Assembly: GCF_015529805.1 (NCBI RefSeq)
Contig: NZ_CP064654.1
Span: forward strand, 372,001-436,000
Source: Qipengyuania soli
GTDB taxonomy: Bacteria > Pseudomonadota > Alphaproteobacteria > Sphingomonadales > Sphingomonadaceae
Length of the DNA: 64,000 nucleotides
Direction of reading: 5' to 3'
The notes under the pieces: model-generated
Told to the model about the DNA's origin: nothing
Databases searched by the model: none
The model's input: the letters and a program-made list of their open reading frames with translations, nothing else
Part shown: positions 36,258 to 44,577 of the stretch, piece by piece
How positions within the stretch are numbered: the first letter of the stretch is position 1
Layout: the number at the start of each line of letters is the position of its first letter
Program-made: the position numbers and the translations under genes

Positions 36258-36343
36258 GATAAGTCTCCTTTTGCCGGCTCAACGGGGGCGCCACGGTCTT
36301 GGTTCCTGCGCAAAAGCCCTTATTTCCGCCGTTTATCGGAGGT

Positions 36344-36943
36344 TCAGCTACCAGAGCGGTAAAGCGTTGCCTCGTCGCGACGACGGCGGACCAGCCCCTT
36401 GAGGACCCGCCCACCGGCCATGTTCCAGCGGCCAAACTCGTTCGCGGCAGCTGCGAAATCCCCGGCCCGATGGAGCTTGGTCAGGGTCGCCCGGGCGATG
36501 GCGCCAGTATTGTAGTGGAAGCTGACGAGGGCATCGAACTGCGCTTGTGAGGTGGGGGCATCGCCGATTGCGCGGGCCACGTCCCTGGCATGTCGCGCAA
36601 TGTCCTTCGCGAGCCGGTCGTCGCATTGCTCGCGGGTCCAGACCGTGTCGTGGTCGATATCGGGTCCGGTCGCGCCCCAGCCTATGGTCCACGGCGCCCC
36701 GCCCGTGCCGGGATCCGGGTAGGCTTCGACAAGTCCGTCCCGCCGCAATCGCGCACAGCCTTCATAGCGCTTGATGAGTTGGAGCCCCGCAATCCCGATC
36801 CCACGATCTGGAACACATGGAACACGGTCCTGAGGCAAGTCTTCCATCCCGTCCAGGGCGCGATCGAGGGCCTCGATCTCGGAACGGCGAAATCCGCGCC
36901 CGAGCAGGCGGCGGACGAGGTCAAATAGCGGCTTGCGATCCAT
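36344..36943 (-). CDS. GH24 lysozyme (phage-type muramidase)
   Basis: A 199-residue lysozyme. The N-terminal 35 residues form a short domain (DRKPLFDLVRRLLGRGFRRSEIEALD). The muramidase triad is Glu61 (KRYEGCARL), Asp77 (AYPDPGTGG) and Thr86 (PWTIGWGATG), as in P1/lambdoid-type GH24 enzymes. No signal peptide or signal-anchor is visible, so export would need a holin or another route. No other phage gene lies nearby. The adjacent genes are ordinary or accessory chromosomal ones, so this may be a domesticated endolysin. Confidence 0.9.
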   Translation of the reverse strand: MDRKPLFDLVRRLLGRGFRRSEIEALDRALDGMEDLPQDRVPCVPDRGIGIAGLQLIKRYEGCARLRRDGLVEAYPDPGTGGAPWTIGWGATGPDIDHDTVWTREQCDDRLAKDIARHARDVARAIGDAPTSQAQFDALVSFHYNTGAIARATLTKLHRAGDFAAAANEFGRWNMAGGRVLKGLVRRRRDEATLYRSGS

Positions 36944-37140
36944 GATAATGCCTCTCTGGAATTGCTGGAGGCAGGGCGATTAGGCGGCATCGCCCGGTGT
37001 AGGAAAGTCGATGAACTACTCTTCGGTGCAGTGAGCGCATTTGTCCTATCCGGGCAATGGGTACGGGCGTATTGATGCCAGCCAAATGATAACGAGTCCG
37101 GACGACCGGGTCGCCGTCTGCATTCTTGGGAGGATGATGC

Positions 37141-38361
37141 ATGAAGCGATCCGTTTTTGTCGCGGGCGTTGCGCTCGCCGCGCTGACGACCGGATGGGCG
37201 ATCCCGGCGATGACCCAGTCCGCCGCCTCGCCCGCCCGCTACACGATGGACGCCGGGACCATGTCCGGCATGGCAGCAATGGGCGGTGGCGGTGGGATGG
37301 CGGCCGCCATGGCGATGATGCAGGGCAAGGGCGGCGGCGCGGCGCATGAACTGCACCTCAAGCTCGGCTCTGGGCAGGCTCCGACGGGCACTGCCAAGGC
37401 CGACCACTTCATGCCCAGCGGCGCCGGTCTCGGGGCGTCCGTGCCGCTGACCTATACTCCGGGCAAGGGGGAGATCGGGCCAGCGGGGACCGCGACGCCG
37501 AAGGGAAAGCTCTTGCTGTTCTGGGGGTGCGGCGAACATGCCCCGCCGGGCCAGCCGGTAGTCATCGATTTCTCAAAACTGGCCAAGGGCCAGGTTCCGC
37601 CCGACCTCTATGCCGCTGCGGTCAACATTCCCGAAGAGTGGCGGATCATGCCCTCCAACAGCCGCACCTACGGCGAATGGCCCAATGGCCTCGAGACGAA
37701 GGCCGTCCCGCCGAAGTCCTCGCTGATCGGGGCGCATCGGATCGCAAGCACCTATGCGCCCGAAATCTCCTTCTCCCTCGACCAGGACTTCATGGCCCCG
37801 GTCGAGGTTAAGAGCAGCCAGATGCCAAGCGGCGCATGGGACATGCGCTGGCAGGGGGTGGGCGGCGCGACCGGATACTATGCCTGGGTGATGTCAGCAA
37901 AGGAGGGGCCGGGTCGCGAGGCGTCGGAGATGGTGTGGTGGACCTCGAGCCCAAACCGTGCCTTCGGCGGCCCGATGTGGGACTGGCTCTCGCCTGCGGC
38001 AGCCGCCAAGCTGGTCGCCGCGAAGACCGTCATGGCGCCGTCGCAGACCAGTTGCACGGTTCCGGCCGAAGTGCAGAAGGCGGGCGGCGAGATGATGATG
38101 GCCAACCTCTCGGCCTTCGGGCCTGAACGCAATTTCTCTTTTCCGCCCAGGCCGCCGAAGGCTGCGGCTGGCTGGAAACCCGACTGGATCGCGCGGGTCC
38201 GGTATCGTTCGACCAACATGTCCGTTCTCGGCATGGAAATGCCCGACATGGGTCAGATGAGCGATTCCGAAGCCTCCGAAGCGGCTCCCAAGCCCGCCTC
38301 CAAGCCCAAGTGCAAAGGGCTGAAGGGGATTGCGATGAGAGCTGCCGGTCTGTGCGAATGA
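37141..38361 (+). CDS. Exported Met/Gly-rich protein of unknown function
   Basis: A 406-residue exported protein. The signal peptide is MKRSVFVAGVALAALTTGWA. Residues 40-75 are strongly Met/Gly/Ala-rich (GTMSGMAAMGGGGGMAAAMAMMQG), resembling metal- or methionine-rich regions. The main domain has recurring Trp motifs (LLFWGCGEHAPPGQP, GYYAWVMSAKE, MVWWTSSPNRAFGGPMWDWL). The C-terminus has a Met/Asp stretch (MGMEMPDMGQMSDSE) and a Lys/Cys tail. I recognise no enzyme motif. GGGAGG 7 bases upstream supports ATG 37141. It stands alone, with a 197-bp leader in which I see no clear promoter. Confidence 0.85.
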   Translation: MKRSVFVAGVALAALTTGWAIPAMTQSAASPARYTMDAGTMSGMAAMGGGGGMAAAMAMMQGKGGGAAHELHLKLGSGQAPTGTAKADHFMPSGAGLGASVPLTYTPGKGEIGPAGTATPKGKLLLFWGCGEHAPPGQPVVIDFSKLAKGQVPPDLYAAAVNIPEEWRIMPSNSRTYGEWPNGLETKAVPPKSSLIGAHRIASTYAPEISFSLDQDFMAPVEVKSSQMPSGAWDMRWQGVGGATGYYAWVMSAKEGPGREASEMVWWTSSPNRAFGGPMWDWLSPAAAAKLVAAKTVMAPSQTSCTVPAEVQKAGGEMMMANLSAFGPERNFSFPPRPPKAAAGWKPDWIARVRYRSTNMSVLGMEMPDMGQMSDSEASEAAPKPASKPKCKGLKGIAMRAAGLCE

Positions 38362-38388
38362 ACCGGGCGCGCCCGTAGAGGCGTTGAG

Positions 38389-39627
38389 CTAGGTCGTCGA
38401 AGCAATCTCGCGAATGGCCTCGGCCAGCCTGTCGACCTCGCGCTCCCGCGTCGCCAGCGCCGGAGTCACGCGGATACATGCGCCCGAGGCAAGGCCCGTG
38501 CGGTGGACGGTGAAGATGCGGTGGCGTTCGAGCAGCTTCGCAGCCAGCGCCAAGTTCTGTTCGCGCGTGACCTGCCCACGCAACCGGAACGAGGTGATCG
38601 CGCCATAGCAGCGCGGATCGTCGGGCGTCAGTATCTGGACCTGCGGGAGTTCGTGCAAAGGCGTCACCCAGCGGTCGCGCAGTGACTTGAGCCTGCCTTC
38701 ACGCCGGGTCGATCCGATCGCCGACTGGAAGGCAAGCGCGGTCGGGACGGTCAGCTGAGCAGCATAGTCCGGCGTACCGGTATGGGCGCGCGAATAGATT
38801 CCGGTGCTGTCCGGCGGCTCTGCCGGATCCGGATCGATTGCCGCAATCCTCTCCTTGCGGATGTAGAGCGCTCCCACGCCAAGCGGCGCGCCGATCCACT
38901 TGTGGAGGTTCATGGCGATGAAATCGACCTTGAGATCGGGCAGGGCGAAATCGAGCTGTCCGACGCTGTGCGCTGCGTCGACAATGCAGTCGATCCCCCG
39001 TGCGCGCGCAAGTTCCGCGATCTCCGCAACGGGCAGGACAAGCCCGGTGCGGTGGCTTACATGCGTCAGGAGCGCCATCCGGACATCGGGATTGGCGGCA
39101 AAGGCCTCCGCATAGGCTGCGACCAGATTGTCGTGCGTGGCAGGTTCGGGCAGGGCGATCTTCGCGACGCGCACGCCCCGGCGTTCCCCTAGGGAGTCCA
39201 TGCACGCCTGCGCACTGTCGTAGTCGAGGTCGGAATAGAGCACGGCATCGCCAGGCTTCAGGCGATTGTACTGAAGGATCAGGGCCTTCAGCGCCTCGGT
39301 CGCATTGCGGGTGAGGGTGATTTCCTCGAAGGCCACGCCGAAGAAATCCGCTACCTTCTCCGTCACTTCCTGCAGATCGTCGTTCATGGTCCGGCGGGCG
39401 TAATAGCTCGTATCCCGGTTCACCCGTTCGACATTGGCGAGGTAGGCCTGCTGTACCGGGCGGGCCATCATGCCCCAATTGCCATGCTCGAGCTGGATGA
39501 TTTCGCGCGTGACATCGTACTGGCCGGCGATCTCGTCCCAGTTCCCGGAGAGCGAAGCCTTGCCCAGCGTCGCGGGCAGCAGCGGGAGGGCGGCTGCCCC
39601 GAACAAGGTCCTGCGGTCGAATTCCAT
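38389..39627 (-). CDS. Class V aminotransferase-fold PLP enzyme, possibly Tat-exported
   Basis: PLP enzyme of 412 residues in the isopenicillin-N-epimerase/cysteine desulfurase-like fold group. The PLP lysine lies in NLHKWIGAPLG, with upstream AAHSVGQLDF and TRNATEALKALI as fold landmarks. The N-terminus MEFDRRTLFGAAALPLLPATLG has the D-R-R-x-L-F pattern and a hydrophobic run ending in a turn, like a Tat signal, which fits a cofactor-containing exported enzyme. The substrate is unknown. ATG 39627 follows GAGGGG. Convergent with the Met/Gly-rich gene; glnA lies upstream behind a terminator. Confidence 0.9.
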   Translation of the reverse strand: MEFDRRTLFGAAALPLLPATLGKASLSGNWDEIAGQYDVTREIIQLEHGNWGMMARPVQQAYLANVERVNRDTSYYARRTMNDDLQEVTEKVADFFGVAFEEITLTRNATEALKALILQYNRLKPGDAVLYSDLDYDSAQACMDSLGERRGVRVAKIALPEPATHDNLVAAYAEAFAANPDVRMALLTHVSHRTGLVLPVAEIAELARARGIDCIVDAAHSVGQLDFALPDLKVDFIAMNLHKWIGAPLGVGALYIRKERIAAIDPDPAEPPDSTGIYSRAHTGTPDYAAQLTVPTALAFQSAIGSTRREGRLKSLRDRWVTPLHELPQVQILTPDDPRCYGAITSFRLRGQVTREQNLALAAKLLERHRIFTVHRTGLASGACIRVTPALATREREVDRLAEAIREIASTT

Positions 39628-39708
39628 GACAGCCCCTCGAAGTTGTGTCGCGAGCCTATCAGAGGGGCTTGCCGTGTCGATAGCGCATCACTTGTTCGAC
39701 ACCGCCGC

Positions 39709-39741
39709 AAACGAAAAGGGCGCCCGGTTTCCCGGACGCCC
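39709..39741 (-). terminator. Rho-independent terminator after glnA
   Basis: On the minus strand a 10-bp GC-rich stem (one G-T wobble), formed by 39732-39741 and 39718-39727 around a 4-nt loop, is followed by TTTTCGTTT (39717-39709). It lies 35 bp after the glnA stop. Confidence 0.88.
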
Positions 39742-39775
39742 TCCTCGGTGATTGCGGGGCTATGCCGCCAAAAGG

Positions 39776-41185
39776 TTAAGCGGAATAGTACATGTCGAAT
39801 TCGGCCGGGCACGGCGTAGTTTCGACGCGCATGACTTCTTCCCACTTCAGCTCGGCATAGGCGTCGATCTGGTCCTTGGTGAAGACGTCGCCCTTGAGCA
39901 GGAACTCGTGGTCGGCTTCGAGGCTTTCCAGGGCTTCGCGCAGGCTGCCGCACACGGTCGGCACGTCGGCGAGTTCGGCCGGCGGCAGATCGTAGAGGTT
40001 CTTGTCCATGGCTTCGCCCGGGTGGATCTTGTTCTGGATCCCGTCGAGACCTGCCATCAGCAGTGCTGCATAGGCGAGGTAGGGGTTGGCCATCGCGTCG
40101 GGGAAGCGGAATTCCACGCGCTTGGCCTTGTCGCCGGAACCATAGGGGATGCGGCAGGAAGCCGAACGGTTGCGTGCCGAATAGGCAAGCAGCACGGGAG
40201 CCTCGAAGCCCGGCACCAGGCGCTTGTAGCTGTTGGTGGTCGGGTTGGTGAAGGCGTTCAGCGCTTTGGCGTGCTTGATGACGCCACCGATGAAATAGAG
40301 GCAGGTTTCCGAAAGGCCGCCATACTGGTTGCCCGCGAAGGTCGGCTTGCCGCCATCCCAGATGGAAATATGGGTGTGCATGCCCGACCCGTTATCGTCC
40401 TTGATCGGCTTGGGCATGAAAGTCGCGGTCTTGCCATAGGCGTGGGCGACCTGGTGCACGACGTACTTGTAAATCTGCATACGGTCAGCGGTCGTGACGA
40501 GCGTGCCGAAGGTCAGGCCAAGCTCGTGTTGTGCCGCTGCGACTTCGTGGTGATGCTTGTCGCAGGGCAGGCCCATTTCGATCATGGTCGAAACCATCTC
40601 GCCACGGATATCGACGGCGCTGTCGACCGGGGCGACGGGGAAGTAGCCGCCCTTGGCGCGCGGACGGTGCGCCATGTTGCCGCTCTCGTATTCCTTTCCG
40701 GTGTTGGTCGGCAGTTCGATGTCGTCGATGGCGTAGCCCGAGCCGGCATAGCCGTCTTCGAAGCGGACATCGTCGAACATGAAGAACTCGGCTTCGGGGC
40801 CGACGTAGACGGTGTCGCCGATACCGGTCGACTTGAGGAATGCCTCGGCGCGCTTGGCGGTGGTACGCGGGTCGCGCGAATACCATTCACCGGTCGAGGG
40901 TTCGACGATGTCGCAGAACAGGATCATCATCGGCTCGGCGCTGAACGGGTCCATGTAGACGTGTTCGAGGTCGGGCTTCAGGATCATGTCGGATTCATTG
41001 ATGACCTTCCAGCCGGCGATCGACGAACCGTCGAACATCAGGCCGTCTTCGAGCTGGTCTTCGTCGAGCGTCTTGGCGACCATGGTCAGGTGCTGCCACT
41101 TGCCCTTGGGGTCGGTGAAACGCAGGTCGACCCATTCGACGCCGTCGTCGGCGATCTGCTTCAGGACCTTCTTTGCACTGGACAT
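39776..41185 (-). CDS. glnA: Glutamine synthetase type I
   Basis: Condenses ammonia and glutamate to glutamine using ATP. It has 469 residues, standard for dodecameric GSI. Catalytic motifs: [29 protein letters not shown] [14 protein letters not shown], the ATP region KPGFEAP-like [24 protein letters not shown], and the adenylylation loop [10 protein letters not shown] with its Tyr near residue 397. Adenylylation fits control by PII (glnB), which precedes it with a 54-bp gap. It is expected to be expressed from the sigma-54-type promoter before glnB. Confidence 0.98.
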   Translation of the reverse strand: MSSAKKVLKQIADDGVEWVDLRFTDPKGKWQHLTMVAKTLDEDQLEDGLMFDGSSIAGWKVINESDMILKPDLEHVYMDPFSAEPMMILFCDIVEPSTGEWYSRDPRTTAKRAEAFLKSTGIGDTVYVGPEAEFFMFDDVRFEDGYAGSGYAIDDIELPTNTGKEYESGNMAHRPRAKGGYFPVAPVDSAVDIRGEMVSTMIEMGLPCDKHHHEVAAAQHELGLTFGTLVTTADRMQIYKYVVHQVAHAYGKTATFMPKPIKDDNGSGMHTHISIWDGGKPTFAGNQYGGLSETCLYFIGGVIKHAKALNAFTNPTTNSYKRLVPGFEAPVLLAYSARNRSASCRIPYGSGDKAKRVEFRFPDAMANPYLAYAALLMAGLDGIQNKIHPGEAMDKNLYDLPPAELADVPTVCGSLREALESLEADHEFLLKGDVFTKDQIDAYAELKWEEVMRVETTPCPAEFDMYYSA

Positions 41186-41239
41186 TGGTATTGCCTCCGT
41201 TTGAACTCGTTGGGTTTGGGGCTCTGCGCCCGGAATTGA

Positions 41240-41626
<387 letters not shown>

Positions 41627-41630
41627 TCAA

Positions 41631-41647
41631 TCCAAGAATCGTGCCAA
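41631..41647 (-). promoter_or_regulatory. Sigma-54-like promoter of glnB-glnA
   Basis: On the minus strand TTGGCACG, four bases, then TTGG matches the consensus TGGCACG-N4-TTGC with one change (GG instead of GC at -12). GG pairs at 41645-41644 and 41633-41632 are spaced by exactly ten bases. It is 53 bp before the glnB start. RpoN dependence is inferred from the match and from the nitrogen-related genes. Confidence 0.65.
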
Positions 41648-41693
41648 GCGTCGCGTCGGGCCGTAGACGAAGAATCGGGGCCTTCGGAAGGGG

Positions 41694-41737
41694 TGTTGCG
41701 CAATTTTTTGGCCGAATCCGGCTGCTCTTGCGCAACA
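41694..41737. promoter_or_regulatory. Paired TTGCGCAA dyads, possible NtrC enhancer
   Basis: TGTTGCGCAA (41694-41703) and its exact reverse complement TTGCGCAACA (41728-41737) surround 24 bases. The palindromic core TTGCGCAA appears twice, 32 bp apart, close to three helical turns. The site is about 70 bp upstream of the -24 element, where NtrC-type activators bind. The NtrC identity is inference: the core is not the enteric GCAC-type consensus. Confidence 0.45.
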
Positions 41738-41801
41738 GCCCGATCGAGATGCCAGACCGGTGCCTAGCGACTGGTCGCGCCGTGCCTAATTTTTGGGCAG
41801 G

Positions 41802-42731
41802 CTAGAGCCGCAGGCCCGCAGTTTCGGGCAGGCCGCAAAGCAGGTTGAGGTTCTGCACCGCGGCCCCGCTCGCACCCTTCCCGAGGTTGTCGAGGCGGGC
41901 GACGAGGCGTGCGTTCCAGCCACCGTCATTGCTGAACACAAAAAGTTCGAGGCCGTCGAAAGGCGTATCGTCGGGACCCAGCAGCAATTCGCCGACGGGT
42001 TGCTTGTCGTGGACCGTGACGACCGCGGAACCGGCGTAGAATTCGCCAAGGGCATCCCGCAAGGCATCTGCCTGCGGGTCATTCGCCATGGCGTCCAGGT
42101 GGAGCGGAACCTCGACGATCATGCCGCGGTAGGCGGGAACGACCGATGGCGCGAAAATGACCGGATGTTCGAGGCCCGCATGGGCCTTCATCTCGGGCAG
42201 GTGCTTGTGCTTGAGGTCGTAGCCATAGGCGCGGAATGCGGGGGCGCCAGGTGCCTCGAACCGCTCGATCAGCGCCTTGCCGCCGCCCGAATATCCACTG
42301 ACCGCATTGACGGTGTAGGGCCAGTCGGCAGGCAGCAGGCCTGCGCGCACCAGCGGTGCGACAAGGGCGAGGAAGCCGGTTGGGTAACATCCGGGATTGC
42401 TCACCCGGCGCGCCGTTGCTACCCGCTCGCTGCCGACCAGCTCGGGGAAGCCATAGCACCAGCCCTCGGTCGTGCGGTGCGCGCTCGAAGCATCGATCAC
42501 GCGGGTGCCGGATACCGGGTCGATAAGAGCGACCGCCTCGATCGCAGCTTCATCGGGCAGGCAGAGAATGGCGACATCCGCTTCGTTCAGCGCCTCGCGC
42601 CGGGCGGCGGTATCCTTCCTCTGCGCATCGTCGAGCGTGATGAGGCTGAACTCGCTGCGGCCCGCGAGCCGTTCCGCGATTTCCAGCCCGGTCGTGCCCG
42701 CCGCGCCGTCGATGAAGACCTTATTCGTCAC
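41802..42731 (-). CDS. argC: N-acetyl-gamma-glutamyl-phosphate reductase
   Basis: Third step of arginine synthesis: NADPH-dependent reduction of the acyl phosphate. It has 309 residues, matching the shorter type 2 subfamily. The nucleotide motif is GAAGTTG (9-15), the nucleophile is Cys115 (SNPGCYPTGF), and YSGGGK and the histidine-bearing KHKHLPEMKAH are present. The GTG start at 42731 overlaps the stop of the SH3-like gene by 11 bp. The 3' gap to glnB holds the glnB promoter. Confidence 0.93.
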   Translation of the reverse strand: MTNKVFIDGAAGTTGLEIAERLAGRSEFSLITLDDAQRKDTAARREALNEADVAILCLPDEAAIEAVALIDPVSGTRVIDASSAHRTTEGWCYGFPELVGSERVATARRVSNPGCYPTGFLALVAPLVRAGLLPADWPYTVNAVSGYSGGGKALIERFEAPGAPAFRAYGYDLKHKHLPEMKAHAGLEHPVIFAPSVVPAYRGMIVEVPLHLDAMANDPQADALRDALGEFYAGSAVVTVHDKQPVGELLLGPDDTPFDGLELFVFSNDGGWNARLVARLDNLGKGASGAAVQNLNLLCGLPETAGLRL

Positions 42732-43074
42732 TGTCGGCTTCGAGTGCACCGAGGTGCACATAGCCGCTGGGGCCCTCGGGGCCGCACGCGATCCAGGCCC
42801 AGTCGCCTGCGACGTCGAGCAGTTCGACCGCCGTTCCGCCCGAAAGTGATGCCCCGTCGCCCGCGTCATCGCGCATGGCGAGCTTGAGAACCGCGCCGCC
42901 AGCGGCAACCTTGCGGAGGTGCGGGATCACGTAGTGCGCGGCGAGGTAGCGCCCGGCGAGCGCAATGTGCGCCAGGTCCCCGCGAAGCGGCAGCGTTCCC
43001 GGTGCAGGCTTTTCGACCGGACCCTTCAGTCCGACGATCCCTTCGGGAAGTTGGTAGCTGGCCTGTTCGCTCAC
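42721..43074 (-). CDS. SH3-like domain protein
   Basis: A 117-residue cytosolic-looking protein. The C-terminal half (LSGGTAVELLDVAGDWAWIACGPEGPSGYVHLGALE) reads like a bacterial SH3 domain. The N-terminal half contains LRGDLAHIALAGRYLAAHYVIPH, which is strongly reminiscent of alphaproteobacterial proteins paired with argC or with NlpC/P60 regions. The function is unknown. It is translationally coupled to argC by an 11-bp overlap. Confidence 0.8.
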   Translation of the reverse strand: MSEQASYQLPEGIVGLKGPVEKPAPGTLPLRGDLAHIALAGRYLAAHYVIPHLRKVAAGGAVLKLAMRDDAGDGASLSGGTAVELLDVAGDWAWIACGPEGPSGYVHLGALEADSDE

Positions 43075-43170
43075 TCTTTGTGGATGCCCTGAAATTGCGG
43101 TTGCGGGCGCTTAACCCCACGGGCGCATTCCCGCAAGACGGCGCCGAAGGTTAGTCCCGACTGAGGACGT

Positions 43171-43209
43171 ATGCATCAGGGTGCATTGCGATGTGCGGCA
43201 CGATGCATC
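43171..43209. promoter_or_regulatory. Repeated ATGCAT dyad before desaturase
   Basis: ATGCATC (43171-43177) and GATGCAT (43202-43208) form a 7-bp inverted repeat. The core ATGCAT recurs 32 bp apart, with GTGCAT between them. This lies 56 bp before the desaturase start in the divergent intergenic region (43075-43264). It could be an operator; the regulator is unknown. Confidence 0.35.
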
Positions 43210-43264
43210 TGCGCGCGAGACGGGCACTGCGGCAGGTGTTTCTCCCTCAACAGGGAGCCATGTC

Positions 43265-44230
43265 ATGCTGACCAGAGAAGCAACGGACGTTGATCGTGGA
43301 GGAGGGATTTCACCGAATCCGCACATGGACCGCGGAAAGGCGATTCTTGCCCGTCACCCCCAAATACGCACCCTCATCGGGCGAAATCCAGGTACTGCGG
43401 CGTGGATTGCGCTGACCTGGACGATACAGATGGGCTTGGCGGCGACGGCTGCGACGATGCCGTGGTGGGTCATACTTCCGCTGGCCTATTTCCTCGGTGC
43501 CTTCGTTGCCCTGGCCCTGTGGGCCTTGCTCCACGAATGCACTCACGACCTCGTGTTCAGGCGGAGATTGCACAACCGGATGCTGGGTCTGGCAGCGGCG
43601 ACTCCGTTGGTGCTGCCGGTCGCTGCACCATTTCGAAAGTACCACCGGCTGCACCACCGCCATCAGGGAGATCCGGCAAGAGATGCCGATGTTGCCAGCA
43701 GGTGGGAGTGTCGGTTGGTCGGTAGCAATCCCGTCGCGAAGGCCTTCTGGCTTGCGCTAGGTCCAGTGCTGCAGGCGGTAAGGCCGATGCGGATGAAGGG
43801 TGTCAGCCTTTTCGACCGGGACTTCGTGGCGAACTGCATTCTACAGGCAGTTTTCATAGCTGCGGTCGCGTCGGTTCTCGGTGGAGGAGCGATTGCATAC
43901 CTCTTGCTAGCCAATTGTTTCTCGCTTGGACTCCATCCACTTGGAGCGCGCACGATACAGGAGCACTTCACTTTCGCTGACGGGCAGGAGACCTATTCCT
44001 ACTACGGCCCGACCAACATGTTCGTCTTCAATGCTGGTTTTCACGTCGAGCACCACGATTTGATAGGGGTCCCATGGAATCGCCTGCCGCAGGTGGCCGC
44101 CATGGCGCCCGAGCTCTACGCCGGGCTGCATTCTCACCGTTCCTGGTCCGGGCTTCTCGTGCGTTTTCTTTTCGACCCGGAGATTACCCTTGAGAGCCGT
44201 GTGGTTCGTCAGCGGGAGAAGATCGCATGA
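43265..44230 (+). CDS. DES1-like sphingolipid/fatty acid desaturase
   Basis: Membrane di-iron desaturase of 321 residues. The three His boxes are H90-ECTH94, H127-RLHH131 and H260-VEHH264. The order and spacing, and the phrases KAILARHPQIRTL, LGLHPLGARTIQEHF and GQETYSYYGPTNM, closely match animal sphingolipid delta-4 desaturase DES1. Four to five membrane segments flank the boxes. ATG 43265 has GGGAG at about 8 bases; upstream in-frame sequence lacks support. It is translationally coupled (ATGA) to dgkA. The reaction (desaturase, hydroxylase or other oxygenation) cannot be fixed from sequence. Confidence 0.88.
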   Translation: MLTREATDVDRGGGISPNPHMDRGKAILARHPQIRTLIGRNPGTAAWIALTWTIQMGLAATAATMPWWVILPLAYFLGAFVALALWALLHECTHDLVFRRRLHNRMLGLAAATPLVLPVAAPFRKYHRLHHRHQGDPARDADVASRWECRLVGSNPVAKAFWLALGPVLQAVRPMRMKGVSLFDRDFVANCILQAVFIAAVASVLGGGAIAYLLLANCFSLGLHPLGARTIQEHFTFADGQETYSYYGPTNMFVFNAGFHVEHHDLIGVPWNRLPQVAAMAPELYAGLHSHRSWSGLLVRFLFDPEITLESRVVRQREKIA

Positions 44231-44577
44231 AGAACGCGGGCATCCTAAGGCGTGCAGGCTACAGCCTTGCGGGCCTCCAGATCGCGCTGATGCAGGAACG
44301 AAGCCTGCGCAGTCATGTCGTCCTCTCACTTTCGTTGTTCGGCGCGATGGCGGCGCTTGAAGTAGGACGATCGTGGTGGGCCGTAATGCTTCTGGCGGTG
44401 GCTGTCGGTTGGGGGTTCGAACTCATGAATGCCGCGGTCGAACGCCTGTGCGATCGGCTGCATCCGGATCGTCACCCCGATATTGGCGCAGTCAAGGACC
44501 TAGCCTCGGGCGCGGCTTTCGTTGTCAATGTGACCACCGGCCTGTTGGCCTTGGCGATGTTTTCCGAACGCCTCTAG
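44227..44577 (+). CDS. dgkA: Diacylglycerol kinase (DgkA family)
   Basis: Small trimeric integral-membrane lipid kinase of 116 residues with three membrane helices. The active-site motif is FELMNAAVERLCDRL with Glu65, Asn68 and Glu72, plus Lys90-Asp91 in AVKDLASGAA, and Glu24 in the first helix pair, matching E. coli DgkA. The family phosphorylates diacylglycerol; E. coli DgkA also accepts ceramide in vitro (established knowledge). It overlaps the desaturase by ATGA, so a linked substrate is plausible. Convergent with the M17 aminopeptidase, overlapping 4 bp. Confidence 0.9.
   Translation: MKNAGILRRAGYSLAGLQIALMQERSLRSHVVLSLSLFGAMAALEVGRSWWAVMLLAVAVGWGFELMNAAVERLCDRLHPDRHPDIGAVKDLASGAAFVVNVTTGLLALAMFSERL

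Noticed and set aside
36344-36943. Prophage remnant
   Set aside because: Only one phage-type gene is present; no integrase, capsid, tail or attachment repeats were seen in the neighbourhood.
38364-38375. CGGGCGCGCCCG palindrome between two convergent genes
   Set aside because: It is self-complementary without a loop or T-run, so it is not credible as a terminator; it could arise by chance in this GC-rich DNA.
39752-41239. 495-codon plus-strand frame over glnA
   Set aside because: It is antisense to glnA, with no SD or family-like features.
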